Source: Pollenia angustigena (lineage: Eukaryota > Arthropoda > Insecta > Diptera > Polleniidae). From it: 64,000 nt of DNA. A model generated the notes under the pieces. That model did no database searches and was not told the origin of the DNA. It was given only the letters and a program-made list of their open reading frames with translations. The DNA lies in the NCBI GenBank assembly GCA_930367215.1, contig OV884059.1:49570957-49634956 (forward strand), given 5' to 3'. Of the stretch, positions 53,486 through 63,957 are shown one piece after another; within the stretch, counting starts at the first letter, position 1; each line of letters begins with the position of its first letter. A program made the position numbers and the translations under genes.

Positions 53486-53857
53486 AAGAAAGGAGGTGTA
53501 GTATTATTTGACCGTATGAATGCATTACTTTAAATATTATTTATTTGCATGAATTCATACCATTAAAGAGCAGACATTAAACGGGTATCTTATTACCCTA
53601 AATAGCCGCTTAAAAGGTACTACACCCAGACGCATGGGAAATATTTAGAAACTTTAAATTGAAATCATATTACACTTATTTTCCCATGCTTTAGTTTAAG
53701 TTATTTACACGTAAGAATAGGCTAAGAATTATTTTCATAGTTAGTATATAAGTTAGAATAAATTGTGAGAATAAAGAAGAATAAAAACTACAATTGCTCG
53801 AGCAACACTTCGGGTTGCTCGCAATAATAAAACAAAAATTTTTATTTTAATACTACA
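53486..53857 (+). mobile_element. gypsy polypurine tract and 3' LTR
   Basis: The purine run AAGAAAGGAGG (53486-53496) directly precedes TGTAGTATTATTTGACCG. The LTR is 361 bp and ends AATACTACA, followed by TTAT. It contains a stem-loop (GCTCGAGCAACACTTCGGGT and following bases, near 53796-53824) absent from the 5' copy. AATAAA-type signals are present. Confidence 0.9.
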
Positions 53858-53861
53858 TTAT

Positions 53862-54160
53862 TTAAAAAAAAGCTGAAGGAGAGTATCGCTGAAATTTAAA
53901 TAGTCGTGCAGTGTGATTTTGCAGAAAACTATAGTTTTTTAGTTAAAAATTCTGCCCAATATGTTTCTTGAAACAACGACCAAGCAACACTTCTGACTTC
54001 GGTTTTTACTACGGAGATGGTAGTGTAGTAAAACATGGAAGCATTGATATGATCACAGATGACCTAATGCATGATACACCAAGCTTTTATTCTTACTAAA
54101 AATTCTTCACAAGCATCCATTGGAAAAATCTGTATACATATGTATGCGTCGAAAGTATGT
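53862..54160 (+). pseudogene. Right half of the coding relic split by gypsy (CDFAENYSF)
   Basis: The plus strand reads LKKKLKES, then QCDFAENYSFLVKNSAQYVS, a stop, NNDQATLLT, then YYGDGSVVKHGSIDMITDD and LMHDTPSFYSY. The order D-F-A-E-N-Y, N-N-x-Q-A-T and D-D-x-x-H-D-T is one I know from the same uncharacterised family as 33425-33848, and it follows that half directly once the gypsy element is taken out. At least two stops and a frameshift show decay. Confidence 0.6.
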
Positions 54161-55430
54161 AGTATATATAACTGATTATAAATATTATGACGTTATATTA
54201 CAAATATATTTGGTCAAAATATGATATTTATGATTCTTATTATAATTGTAATATGTTGACCGCAATCATAAATCTTATCATAATATGTTGGTCTTAGAAT
54301 GTTTACCACAACTATGATTTTTCTGTGCGCTATAATACAATATTAAGGCACGCGTCAAATAACGGGATATCATGCTCAAAAACACTTACAAAACTATGCG
54401 AGAATAAGTCATTTGCAATCACACTTGTTGTCATGTTGTAGGAAATCTCTTATGATAAGCTTTTTCTACAAGCCATTTACATTTTGCTTGGGAATGGTCT
54501 GTTCGTTCCATTCTCACATACCAAGTATGACCAAGTTTGACTAATAGGCGCTTGACCAGGTATGACTAATAGGCGCTTTATTGTTATTAATTTTTAAAAT
54601 GTTTGTTATTCACTTTTGATACAAATAAATTCATAATGATATAAATACATTATATTTTTCAAATGGTTTTTTTTTACATAATATAGACATTTTCTACATT
54701 AAACTGTTGTATTTTATGATTTAATGTTTACACTTGTGTGTGTATGTACTCCTACTGAATTTTATTTATTTATCTTTGTTTATCATTCTTAAGTTTGAAA
54801 GTGTGGGTGTGTAAAAAAGTTTTATTAACATCACGTACATTTCAAGTATGAGTATATATGTATAGATATGTGTGCGTGTATCTACGAGTATGCAAGATAA
54901 AACTGTAGTAAAACATTTTCTCATGTCGACTCTAACCAAACATGCTTACACATAAGCATTTTTAAGATACTCATACTTTGTACGTTAGACGACTAGCTTA
55001 AAAATTCCGTTTGGTATGGTTTACATACATGTAAAACACTCATACATTAGCGAGCACATAAACAAAATTTAATAAAGTACAATCATAAAAACCAAAACAC
55101 TTGTAAGTCTAAATATTTAACAACATTCAACCATGTATTTGTGATTATTCATGTGTATTACACATTGTGTATGTACTCTGTACTATATTCCAGTGTTGCC
55201 AGGGAAGAATAAAAAATGTATGCTTTTCTTTCAAAAAAGTTACGTTTTTCGTCAAAAGTAACATATTAATATAATCCTGTAAATATATGTAAATATTTTA
55301 AGTACATATTTCAACAAGACAACAAATTTAGTTATTGAACAAAAACATTACTAAGAATATTATTTTTATTATTATTCATTTATTTAATCTACAGATAAAT
55401 TGCTAAGATTAAATATATAATTTGGAGCAC
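54161..55430. other. AT-rich interval with a MITE-like end, no gene
   Basis: 54180-54340 resembles the interior and end of the CACAGA-type TIR family (AATATGTTGACCGCAATCAT, ending ATGATTTTTCTGTGCGC), but no left end was found. The rest holds simple TATA/TGTG-rich sequence and no supported frame. Confidence 0.4.
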
Positions 55431-55720
55431 TGGCTGCATAGTTCATCAGCTCTTACTTACTTGGTGGCCACACGATCAAGTTTTGCCTTTCAATTCCTTT
55501 CAATTTGCAATACACTCTCAGTTTTTTACTAACACACTCACACTTTTTAAATTGACCACGAGATGGCTTTCAATTTCACCTTTCCATCTGTTTGGCAATT
55601 TACTTTCAATTTAACAGCTGAGTACAAGTTTGTCTCTGTTGTTGTTGACATCTTGGAAGTAAATTGCTTACAAATTGAGTGCAGCCTACGTCACAGCTTT
55701 CAATTTATGTAAATTTTGAC
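55431..55720. repeat. CTTTCAATTT-rich segment
   Basis: The word TTTCAATT occurs at least six times (near 55488, 55498, 55569, 55607, 55699), with irregular spacing. It may be a decayed minisatellite. No gene is visible. Confidence 0.4.
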
Positions 55721-57430
55721 AAGCAGTATATGTAAAAGACTATCTAGAACAACTTGAACGTGTGGCCGCAGGGTTAGACTAAAAATTGATAAGCGTGTGA
55801 AAAGATAAATTACAAATAAGAGATAAGGCATGGCTTGACTTCTAGCTGCTGTAAACCAATTGAGGACTGATATGCCGATATTTTTGTATATGAGCATTTC
55901 CACAGAAATGTCAACCGCAGCCAAAAAATTCAAAGTTTATAAATGTATGTTGTTTTAACATATTTTTATAAGGAATCCAACAACTTTTAATAATGTAAAC
56001 AAATTTTACATTAATTCATAACACATTTTGAAATATTCAAATGCAAAAGTTCTGTTTTGAACCTTTCTATTGCACGTTTTGTTTTGCTAAATGATCTTAA
56101 TAAGAAACATTATGCATTGACAATGCATAATGGTATTGCCAATTACGGCAAATTTTTTATTTGCTTTACCGTATATTTCGATGTAGCATGCGACATTGAA
56201 AAAGAACATTTGTTATCAGTGCATCGAGGGTATTTGTACAATGCGCATCACATATTAGTAGCAAACAGATATTTTTGTTACAAAATTTTGTTGGAAAATA
56301 ATCAGTGCTTTTATTTTAAGTTTGTAGCGTGCGACTTCGTAAGTGTAAAATGCATAAATTCAAAATAATTTTTTTTTATAAAATATCTTCAAATTGATTT
56401 TGCCGAGAATTATAGGCTAACACACCAAAACGAAATACAAAGTGCTCATTTCAGCACCATCCAGGTAACAAAAAAGCTTGGCTGGTCTTCGCAGTTGTTC
56501 GCGGTTAAAAGCGATAAACGTGCGCATAATAAACACGACGTAATTATTTTTGTTTTAACCCTTTTAACCGAAATAAAAGAAGTTTTTTCAAAGATTATAA
56601 TAGTTTCTGATGGAAGCTTTATTTTGATAAGCTTGAATGACATTATTAAACAAATTTGATGGTTCTCACGGAAAGGGAGCCGTTGATGGAGTTTGAACCG
56701 TCACACTGTGTGTCGCGTAGAACATGCTAGGTTGACAAAATTCATGTTATCATTTTTAGGAAATCTTTTTTGCAAAACCTACGCAACACGCCCAAACTCC
56801 GAATTCCGAGAAAAGGGTGTTTGTCAAATTCGCAAGTGGTGAGTCATAAGGGTCAGAAGTCAGGTAATTAGTTTAATACAACTCTTTCAATCAATCAGTT
56901 GAAATTTAGCGACCCTTTCGTGCACATCTCATAGTGACATATTCTAATATTGTGAAAGTTTTAGTGATGGATATTAATACTGAGATTAATTACTATTTTT
57001 TAATCCATTTTTTTAATCACAATCTATTAATTTGAGTTTTTTAGTATTTTTTTTATATCCTATACATTTAAGCGTGTTTTTTTGATAAGAAAAAAAAACT
57101 TTGAAAGTTCAGAATATACGGACATTCGCTTCTATCCGGGCTAGTTTTTAGATATAACGCAAAATTAACTTTTTTCATCGTAAAAATACACATATTGTTT
57201 AGCATTTCTATTTTATAGAACACGTTTACTCTATTTCAAGGGTAGCCTTTTTTAAGGAGTGGTGGAAACACGCGAAGAATAAAAAACTCGCGTGTATATG
57301 ACTATCTTTCTTCAAAATTTCACTTTGGTGATATTACCAAAAAGAAATAAAGTTGAAAATATCCAACTTGTCTGATAAGATTGGTGCCAAATGGTTGGCT
57401 TCAGGAAAGTCGAAGGAGCGTTTTTAATTA
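55721..57430. other. Mostly non-coding interval
   Basis: A 103-codon frame at 56057-56368 (plus) has no domain I recognise, and its composition follows the local AT bias, so I do not call it a gene. A tRNA-like piece lies at 56673-56737. 57060-57330 has AT-rich sequence without open frames. Confidence 0.4.
56673..56737 (-). repeat. tRNA-like sequence (B box exact)
   Basis: On the minus strand an A-box-like CCTAGCATGTTCTACG is followed by GACGGTTCAAACTCC, an exact B-box match. There is no full cloverleaf by eye. Probably a tRNA-derived retroposon remnant. Confidence 0.4.
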
Positions 57431-57433
57431 AAA

Positions 57434-58506
57434 ACAAGTTAGAGTGCTATATTCGGCTGTGCCGAATCTTTGATACCCTCCACCGACAGTTCGAATGTTT
57501 AAGGGGTAATATCTGTATGATGTTATTATTATCTTAAACTGTGACGATTTGTTATTAATTCTGGTTTTAGGCGACTAAACTGTTTTCCGGTAGTAGGGTT
57601 TATATGTGGCCTAGGGTAAATTATGGACCGATCATCACGAAATTTCACAGCGTCATTTCTAGTCCTTGGAAACTGTGACGTACCCATTTCTGTTATGCTA
57701 GCATTATTAATTATGGTTTTAGGTGTACTAAACTGTTTTCCGGTAGTTGGGTTTATATGGGGCCTAGGGTAAATTATGGACCGATCATCACGAAATTTCA
57801 CAGCGTCATTTCTAGTCCTTTGAAACGGTGACGTACCCATTTCTGTTATGCTAGCATTATTAATTATGGTTTTAGGTGTACTTAACTGTTTTCCGGGAGT
57901 AGGGTTTCTATGGGGCCTAGGGTAAATTATGGACCGATCGTCAGTGTTATTTCTAGTCTTAAAAAACTGTGACGTTCCAAATTTTGTTAGGCTAGCGTTA
58001 TTTTTTACGGTTTTAGGCGTACTAAACTGTTTTCCGGGAGTATTGTTTATATGGGGCTTAGGGTAAATTATGGACGGATCTTCACGAAATTTAACAGCGT
58101 GATTTAAAGTCAAAAAAAAAAAACAAATTTTTGCAAAATTTTATCTCATTCCGTGCCTTGTTCCAGCATTTATGTTATTTTTTGTAACAAAATTATCAAT
58201 TTTTTTAGGTGGTGGTTCCACATTTTGATTCATAGCTCTGGTCCTACTGAACCGATTTTGCTGGATTTCAATCCCAAATTGCTTAGGACAACTACAAGTA
58301 ATTTGGCACCAAGTTTGTTAATTTCTTTTGAGTTGTTCGAAAGTGAGCGTAATTTCAACAGACGGACATGGCTTCATCGACTTAGAATTACTCAAGGACC
58401 CAAAATATATATACTTTATGGGGTCTGAGACGAATAATAAAAAAGTTTCACACGGAATGACAAACTTAATATACCCTCTTCACAACTAATTGTGGTGGAG
58501 GGTATA
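57434..58506. repeat. Dispersed repeat B, copy 1, with coding-like array
   Basis: It starts ACAAGTTAGAGTGCTATATT, with the hairpin head ATTCGGCTGTGCCGAAT (7-bp stem). It ends with ATACTTTATGGGGTCTGAGA, CGGAATGACAAACTTAATAT and GTGGTGGAGGGTATA. Between the ends it contains an unusual 153-bp repeat array that is open on the minus strand (57529-58113). The next copy begins immediately at 58507. Confidence 0.75.
57529..58113 (-). CDS. Repetitive open frame of ~51-residue units
   Basis: A 194-residue open frame consists of about four repeats with RDDRSIIYPRPHINPTTGKQ, FSTPKTIINNASITEMGTSQ and FPRTRNDAVKF. The GGTAAATTATGGACCGATC marker is spaced 153, 153 and 141 bp apart, all multiples of three, and no stop appears. 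No known domain is recognised. There is no obvious signal peptide or membrane segment; composition is basic and polar. A T-rich tract precedes the start on the minus strand. It might be a captured exon repeat or selfish coding sequence; chance is less likely because indels keep the frame. Confidence 0.45.
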   Translation of the reverse strand: MTLNHAVKFREDPSIIYPKPHINNTPGKQFSTPKTVKNNASLTKFGTSQFFKTRNNTDDRSIIYPRPHRNPTPGKQLSTPKTIINNASITEMGTSPFQRTRNDAVKFRDDRSIIYPRPHINPTTGKQFSTPKTIINNASITEMGTSQFPRTRNDAVKFRDDRSIIYPRPHINPTTGKQFSRLKPELITNRHSLR

Positions 58507-58740
58507 ACAAGTAAGAGTGCTATATTCGGCTGTGTCGAATCTTATATACCCTTCACCATTGTGCGAGCAGAATACAGAGCAACTAGACAAAAACTAAATA
58601 AAACTGGTAAATATTTTTTAAAATAAGAGACAACCGGTTTTGAACTTCGGTTTTCATAAGGGCCCAGAATATATATACTTTATAAGGTGTAGGATCAATA
58701 TTGTAGAAATTAGAGTTATATAAACCTTTTTTACTATTGA
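58507..58740. repeat. Dispersed repeat B, copy 2 (truncated)
   Basis: It begins ACAAGTAAGAGTGCTATATT, with the hairpin head (one change) and CCCTTCACCATTGTGCGAGC. It includes GGGCCCAGAATATATATACT and lacks the GAGGGTATA end. It abuts copy 1 directly, as if one copy inserted at the end of another. Confidence 0.65.
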
Positions 58741-58748
58741 ATTTTTTT

Positions 58749-58908
58749 GCATACGATAGACACTGGCGTATCGAATGAAAACTCGATAAATGTAATGTCG
58801 AGTTACTCGATGTCGAATGCTATTATTTCAAATTCAATACATTTCATTCGATTTCAAGAAACCAAAATAAATAATTTCGATCAATTTTGTCCGATATCGT
58901 ATGCGGTG
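58749..58908. repeat. Short inverted repeat, GCATACGATA ends
   Basis: GCATACGATA at 58749 faces TATCGTATGC at 58899-58908. The interior is rich in TCGA words (CTCGATAAATGTAATGTCGA, GTTACTCGATGTCGAAT). Possibly a small MITE. Confidence 0.35.
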
Positions 58909-59054
58909 ATTAGACCCCAGTATTTCGGTTATTACTCATAAAAATTTCCGATATTTTGGTATATACGTCCTATCCATAGGACGTATGGCAGCCCTAAAAT
59001 TTAGGTTTTTATAAAAATTTTGATGTTTTTTAGCCCATTTTTTGGAGTATTTTG

Positions 59055-59350
59055 CTCATAAATTACCCATTGTCTAACCGATTTGATAATTGTATATACC
59101 GACGTGTTAAGGAAGAGTTTTACCATTTACTTAAGTTATATTTAAACATTTATCTCATAAATTACCCATTGTCTAACCGATTTTATAGTTGTATATACCG
59201 ACGTGTTAAGGAAGAATTTTACCATTTACTTAAGTTATATTTAAACATTTATCTCATAAATTACCCATTGTCTAACCGATTTGATAGTATATACCGACGT
59301 GTTAAGGAAGAATTTTACCATTTACTTAAGTTATATTTATATATAAACAT
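59055..59350. repeat. 99-bp minisatellite, three units
   Basis: CTCATAAATTACCCATTGTC recurs at 59055, 59154 and 59253 (period 99). Each unit includes TATACCGACGTGTTAAGGAA and TTACTTAAGTTATATTTA. Because 99 is a multiple of three, an open frame of 151 codons runs through it (59052-59507), but the reading is low-complexity and I do not call it a gene. Confidence 0.75.
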
Positions 59351-59394
59351 TTATATATACTTGTATACATATATTTTAACAAAGTTAATTATAA

Positions 59395-60851
59395 CAAGTA
59401 AGAGTGCTATATTCGGCTGTGCCGAATCGTATATACCCTTCACCATTGTGGGAGCAGAATACAGAGCAACTAGACAAAAACTAAATATTTTTTTAAATCG
59501 TTTTTAGAACATAAAAAAAAATAAAAATTAAAAAAAAAATTTTCTATTTAAAAAAACAAGATTCGAACCAGAGAACTCACAGTTTCTAACTTAACACACC
59601 CCCTAGACAACTAAACCATGAAGGGACGTTGTTTGAATATCATTAAATGAAACATTTAATGTTCACTGTGTTGAGTTGTAATTACTTTTGATGTTTTTGT
59701 TCAACACAATAGCAAAGTTGTAAACCATAAAACTTATTTCAGTTGTGAACCGAAATATGGAAATATATCCACCAAAATAGTTTGTGGCATGTAAGTATGC
59801 GTGTTTGTTTTCTTTTATCTTTTTGGGGAGTTTTTAAGTAGCAAAAAAACACAAAAATTCTTAGTTTCGATTTGTTAAAATAATTTCGTTAAATAGATGA
59901 AATAATAAAGAAGGATGATAACGAAAATCATATTGAGCATTATGCTAGTATATGTAAACAAACGTAAAGGGGGGGGGGAGGGGGGAGAGACGGATAACCG
60001 GATTTGAACTTCGCTTTTCATAAGGACCCATAATATATATACTTTATAGGGTGTAGGATCATTATTGTAGAAATTACAAACGGAATGACAAAGTTATATA
60101 TATAAAAGAGTAATTTTTGGGGATTCAGTTCAGATTTGACAGATTTATGTACCGACGTGTTGAAGAAGAATTTACTTGAGTTATAAAGCTTGGACTCGGG
60201 GTGATCTATGGTTCCCGAAAGTGGGTATTTAAGTAAAAATTAGTTTTGGTCATAACTTTTTTGTATCTGAACCGATTTTTATAAAATATGTTCTACTAAA
60301 AATTTCCGATATTTTGGTATATAAGTCATATCCAGAGGACATATGGCAGCCCTTAAATTTAGGTTTTTATACAATTTTTAATTTTTTTTGTACGGGAGGT
60401 ACCCCGCCCACTTCTCCAATCCCGCCCACATTTTGTAGGATGGTGTGTATTAGCAACCTTAATTTGTGCACCTTATTTGGAAACTTTGGCTTTTGCCGTT
60501 CCAAAGATATGCACCAAAAAGTAATAAAAATACAACAACCACAAGGGATTTTTGGAAAAAATTAGAGGTAGTCGTGGTTTTTTGGTCATATCTCAGCCAT
60601 TTGTGGAATTTCAATAGCACGAAATGGTGGACTATATATGACATAAATGTAAAACAACCTAGCCGCTATCATGTCTGGAGTCTCCGGAAAACACATATCA
60701 AACGTAAGACGGACAGACGGACGGACATCGTTAAATCAAGTTCTCTCCTCATAAGGACCCAGAATATATACACTTTATAGGGTCTTAGATCACTATTGTA
60801 GAAATTAAAAACGGAATGACAAACTTATTTCCAACTGAGGTGAAGGGTATA
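59395..60851. repeat. Dispersed repeat B, copy 3 (long)
   Basis: It starts ACAAGTAAGAGTGCTATATT with the hairpin head, and ends with GACGGACAGACGGACGGACA, TACACTTTATAGGGTCTTAG, ACGGAATGACAAACTTATTT and TGAAGGGTATA. The phrase TTTCCGATATTTTGGTATAT occurs both here (60303) and upstream (58945). The block 60394-60545 matches the core of the palindrome at 29239-29390. A G-run lies near 59968. No coding region is supported. Confidence 0.65.
59557..59625 (-). repeat. tRNA-like sequence (A and B boxes)
   Basis: On the minus strand TTCATGGTTTAGTTGTCTAG (A-box-like) is followed by CTCTGGTTCGAATCTTG, where GGTTCGAATC fits the B box exactly, and then an A-rich run comes after. Among the four tRNA-like pieces in the window this is the closest to a Pol III promoter pair. 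Likely a SINE head. Confidence 0.5.
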
Positions 60852-60862
60852 ATAAGACTTGC

Positions 60863-61508
60863 TTGAATGAAGCAAACATACAATTTACTGCGAGTTCTTT
60901 TGTGCCACAACCTTCGACATCAAGTGAGATTGTGACTCTTGCAGGAAGACCTCGCAAAGACTGCGAGGAATCATCGTTTAAAACGAAGAAACGTCGCGTC
61001 GTAAATCTTGTAGAATCTCGAAGTGTCAGTGAATTGGTGACTGCTGCCGAAATTGCTGTGCGTTTAACAGGGCAAAGGAAAATTGCCAATGTGAGGAGAC
61101 ATTAGTTAGAAGCCAGATAATATTATTAAGTCTCAAAAATACCAGTTTCGTTATTCCTAGGCAATTAAGTGACGAAGCCTTAGCTTACTATATAGATTTT
61201 AAGTCAACAACGCATTCTTACAAACCATGGAGGATGAGCATAATGTGTTTCTGTCATATTTTAGTTTAAGACAGTCCAAACAGGCCTGTTACCCTGCAGA
61301 TGAGCACATTGATATAACAGAAACTCGTGCTAAAATAAATTTGCAAGCCTTATTAAATAAAACAGTGGAACGTCTAGTATTAGCACAGAATGAAGTTATC
61401 AGCAGTGTGCTCCCAACAAGTGTATCGTTTACACTTGTTTCTAAATGGGGAGGTGATGGAAGCAAACAGTACTGCATTTTGGGGGGTGGCAAAAACTCTT
61501 CTTTATAA
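60863..61508 (+). pseudogene. Transposase-like relic (GRPRK...ESS, SKWG-DGS)
   Basis: Frame 60863-61105 has STSSEIVTLAGRPRKDCEES, TKKRRVVNLVESRSVSEL and AEIAVRLTGQRK. After a frame change, about 61145-61508 reads VIPRQLSDEALAYYIDFKST, YFSLRQSKQACYPADEHI, LNKTVERLVLAQNEVISSVL and SFTLVSKWGGDGSKQ. I recall G-R-P-x-x-x-x-E-S-S-x-x-T-K-R-R and S-K-W-G-x-D-G-S in the N-terminal half of transposon-derived proteins, possibly the group whose C-terminus is seen at 51365-51770. Homology stops after DGSKQ, so the gene is truncated. Confidence 0.5.
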
Positions 61509-62348
61509 TTATAGATACGATATTAATATTAAATTTCTTTCTGACTGATGCAATTTTCTTGTTTTTGTATGGTGATCTACCTGGTTTAATATAATATTTA
61601 TGTGCAAAAGTAAAACTGGGGCGTACTTTTGGGGCGTGGCATAAAAGACAGCAAATCAAGACCTAGACATACAAAGTATTAAAAAGACTTACTTGTCACG
61701 TACAAAAAATTAGACATTAGGGCAGTGATGTCAATTATGATTGTGTTGGTGAGATTACTCTTATCTCTTACATGCCCAGCGGGCGAAATATGCGGTTGCG
61801 AGGCCTATTGCGAGGCCTTATTAAAGACCTTTTCTAAGGGTCATCTATGTTCGATTAAATTGTTGGGAATCAGGTAAGGTATTAAAACTTACAAAACATT
61901 TTCATGAAAGGGCGATGCAACACCAGGGCCAGCATTATGCGAGGAAATATAGTTCATGCTTTCCATTCATTTTTCATCAGACCATTTAAAGTTAACTTAC
62001 ATTTATTGCTATGAAGACTTAAAAGCAATAAATAATAATACAATTATCGAAAAATGTTGAGTTATGGACAGACACAATCAGTTATTATTAAAATAAATTT
62101 AATTTGGAACCTCAGAAACTTTGCTTAGTTTTTGGAAAAATTGCGCAGTTCACAATATTTGAAGTCTTTTTACAACCTAATACAATTCTTTCCAATATTT
62201 TTCGTTTTTTGCTCAACATACCTTTGCGAATTCTAACAATGAAAATTCATTTGCTCATACTAATGCAAATATTAAGTTTAAAAATATTCTGTAAGTATTT
62301 ACCACCATTATAAAAAGAGAAGATTTTACTAGCCTATAATAAATACTT
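61509..62348. other. Interval with a candidate hAT end, no gene
   Basis: A terminus-like CAGTGATGTCA begins at 61723 and resembles the inverted CAGGGATGTCA ending at 63957. 61860-61990 contains a donor-like CAGGTAAGG and short open stretches that I cannot identify. No complete gene is seen. Confidence 0.4.
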
Positions 62349-63957
62349 TTATTTACCAATAATATCTTCTAAATTTATATTGCAGTTTCGTAACAACAAA
62401 ACATTTTTTAGGTTTGCGGATGTTAATTTATTGCGTTGTTTTGAGCAAATGTATTTCAAATCGGAAAATATTTGTTCGCAAAGATATGTTGAGGAGAAAA
62501 GCGACAAACATTTGAAGGAATTTTTTTTTAATATAGGATATAGCGCTCCGTCTAAATTTTTCCAGAACTCAATAATATTTTCCCTGTCTGGAGGATTAAT
62601 TTCGCTCCTAAGTATGATTAGTTCCGACCGGATGCTGAATTCATAACTCGCAATGTCGCACTTAAAGGGATTTTGGAATATGTTAAGTAGTGGTTTTATA
62701 TCCTCAAAATCTTGAAAACGATCTTGAAAGTTGTAAAAAAGGTTTTCAAAAATTGCCAAATACTCAGATTTTTTCAAATATTTCTCCTTGTCATAAATAA
62801 GCAAAGTTTTAGGAAAGTTGTTAATAAAAATAATTTGGTTTTAAAATTAAAAACAATCGTATATATGTCACTTAAATTGTTTCCCTTTCCTTGTAGTTCC
62901 AAATTTAGCTCATTTAAAATACTGCTTGTATCCGCCAGAAACGCAAGGTCTAAAATGAACTCATAATCATTCAACTGTATTAATTCAAACATCTGTGCAT
63001 ACATTTTAATTCTAGCTAATGGTATATCATAACTTTTTACAAAATACCAAATGCGCACCTGAGTTTGCCTGCAAAAATGTATAAAGTCATTATAACAGGT
63101 CAAAGTTACGTTAAATAAATACCATAAAGTAGTAAGGTTTACTCTTTAGACTCGGTCATATAATTGTAGCATAAAAAAGTAAGCAATAAAAATAGTGCGA
63201 AACAATAAAGTTTCATTAATACATCAATAGATTTACACATAAATTGTAGCAAAACAAGACTTTTTTAACTTGTTTTTTAAATATTTTTACCTACTTAAGA
63301 AAAGAGTTTTCAAAAAAAAAAACACCCACCGACGCGATTGGTAAGAAACAAAAATATTTTTACAATCACAAAATACCAACAAATTCTTGTGGCTTTTTCT
63401 TTTCTTAATAATTTCTGCATTTAGGTACGTCTTTTTAACGAAAGAAAAAGGGACCCTGTTACAGGCATCAACGAATTTTTTTCACGAACAAAACACATAT
63501 CGTTAGCTTAAATGCAAATATTATTATTATTTTGAAAATTTGAAATTTTTGTTGATTAGGATTCACTTTACATATATATTTTTATAAAATTTTAAAATTC
63601 TATCTTAAAAAATAACCACAATTGCACAATTGTGCAAAGTAATGGAAATCCCTGTTTTAAAATCATTGTACAACGTCAAAAACAGAAATAAAACAAAACA
63701 AAAACATAGATAATAAATAAAATAAAAAAGATAATAAAACAAAAAAAAAAGATGTACCTACATACAGTTATTGTATATTTATTTATATACATAAATATAT
63801 TTAGAGGCCTCAAAACAGGCCTTGCCATATTTGCGATATTTCCCGCTGAATGAGAGTGTTTCTCAGTAAACAATTATATTTTACGCTCGCAAAATAAAAG
63901 AGCGTAAGCGTACATGTGAATTAATTTGCACAATTGTGCAAGGCGCTGACATCCCTG
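61723..63957 (-). mobile_element. Decayed hAT transposon (proposed limits)
   Basis: The minus-strand 5' end CAGGGATGTCAGCGCCTTGC (ending at 63957) and the plus-strand CAGTGATGTCA at 61723 differ at one of eleven bases. A hAT transposase relic lies between them in the right orientation. An 8-bp duplication is not evident (CATTAGGG against CTCTAAAA), so the left limit is tentative. TTGCACAATTGTGCAA, a perfect 16-bp palindrome, lies just inside the 5' end. Confidence 0.45.
62349..63103 (-). pseudogene. hAT transposase C-terminal half
   Basis: The upstream frame (62774-63103) reads DLAFLADTSSILNELNLELQ then GKGNNLSDIYTIVFNFKTKL. The downstream frame (62349-62804) ends with the dimerisation block CLSLFSSTYLCEQIFSDLKY, then SKQRNKLTSANLKNVLLLRN and a stop after LEDIIGK. 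These are typical of the GTF2IRD2/ZBED5-like hAT branch. The two parts overlap in different frames near 62780 (a frameshift). The N-terminal zinc finger and first catalytic residues are not seen. It is not related in sequence to the hAT end at 35655. Confidence 0.75.

Larger units (their letters stand above)
33853..53857 (+). mobile_element. Ty3/gypsy (mdg1/412-like) provirus with nested insertions
   Basis: The element runs LTR (33853-35021), tRNA-Arg primer site, 5' frame, gag remains, protease, reverse transcriptase-RNase H, integrase, purine tract and 3' LTR (53497-53857). It is flanked by TTAT on both sides (33849-33852 and 53858-53861). Without insertions it would be about 7 kb; nested hAT, LINE, dispersed-repeat and Transib-like DNA expand it to 20 kb. 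No env frame lies between integrase and the 3' LTR. All genes are broken. Confidence 0.9.

Noticed and set aside
56057..56368. 103-codon plus-strand frame
   Set aside because: No domain, AT-driven composition, and no splice or promoter signal. It could be chance at this base composition.
59052..59507. 151-codon frame through the 99-bp repeats
   Set aside because: Unlike the 153-bp array, there are only three near-identical units. The frame is open because the period is divisible by three, and the peptide is low-complexity.
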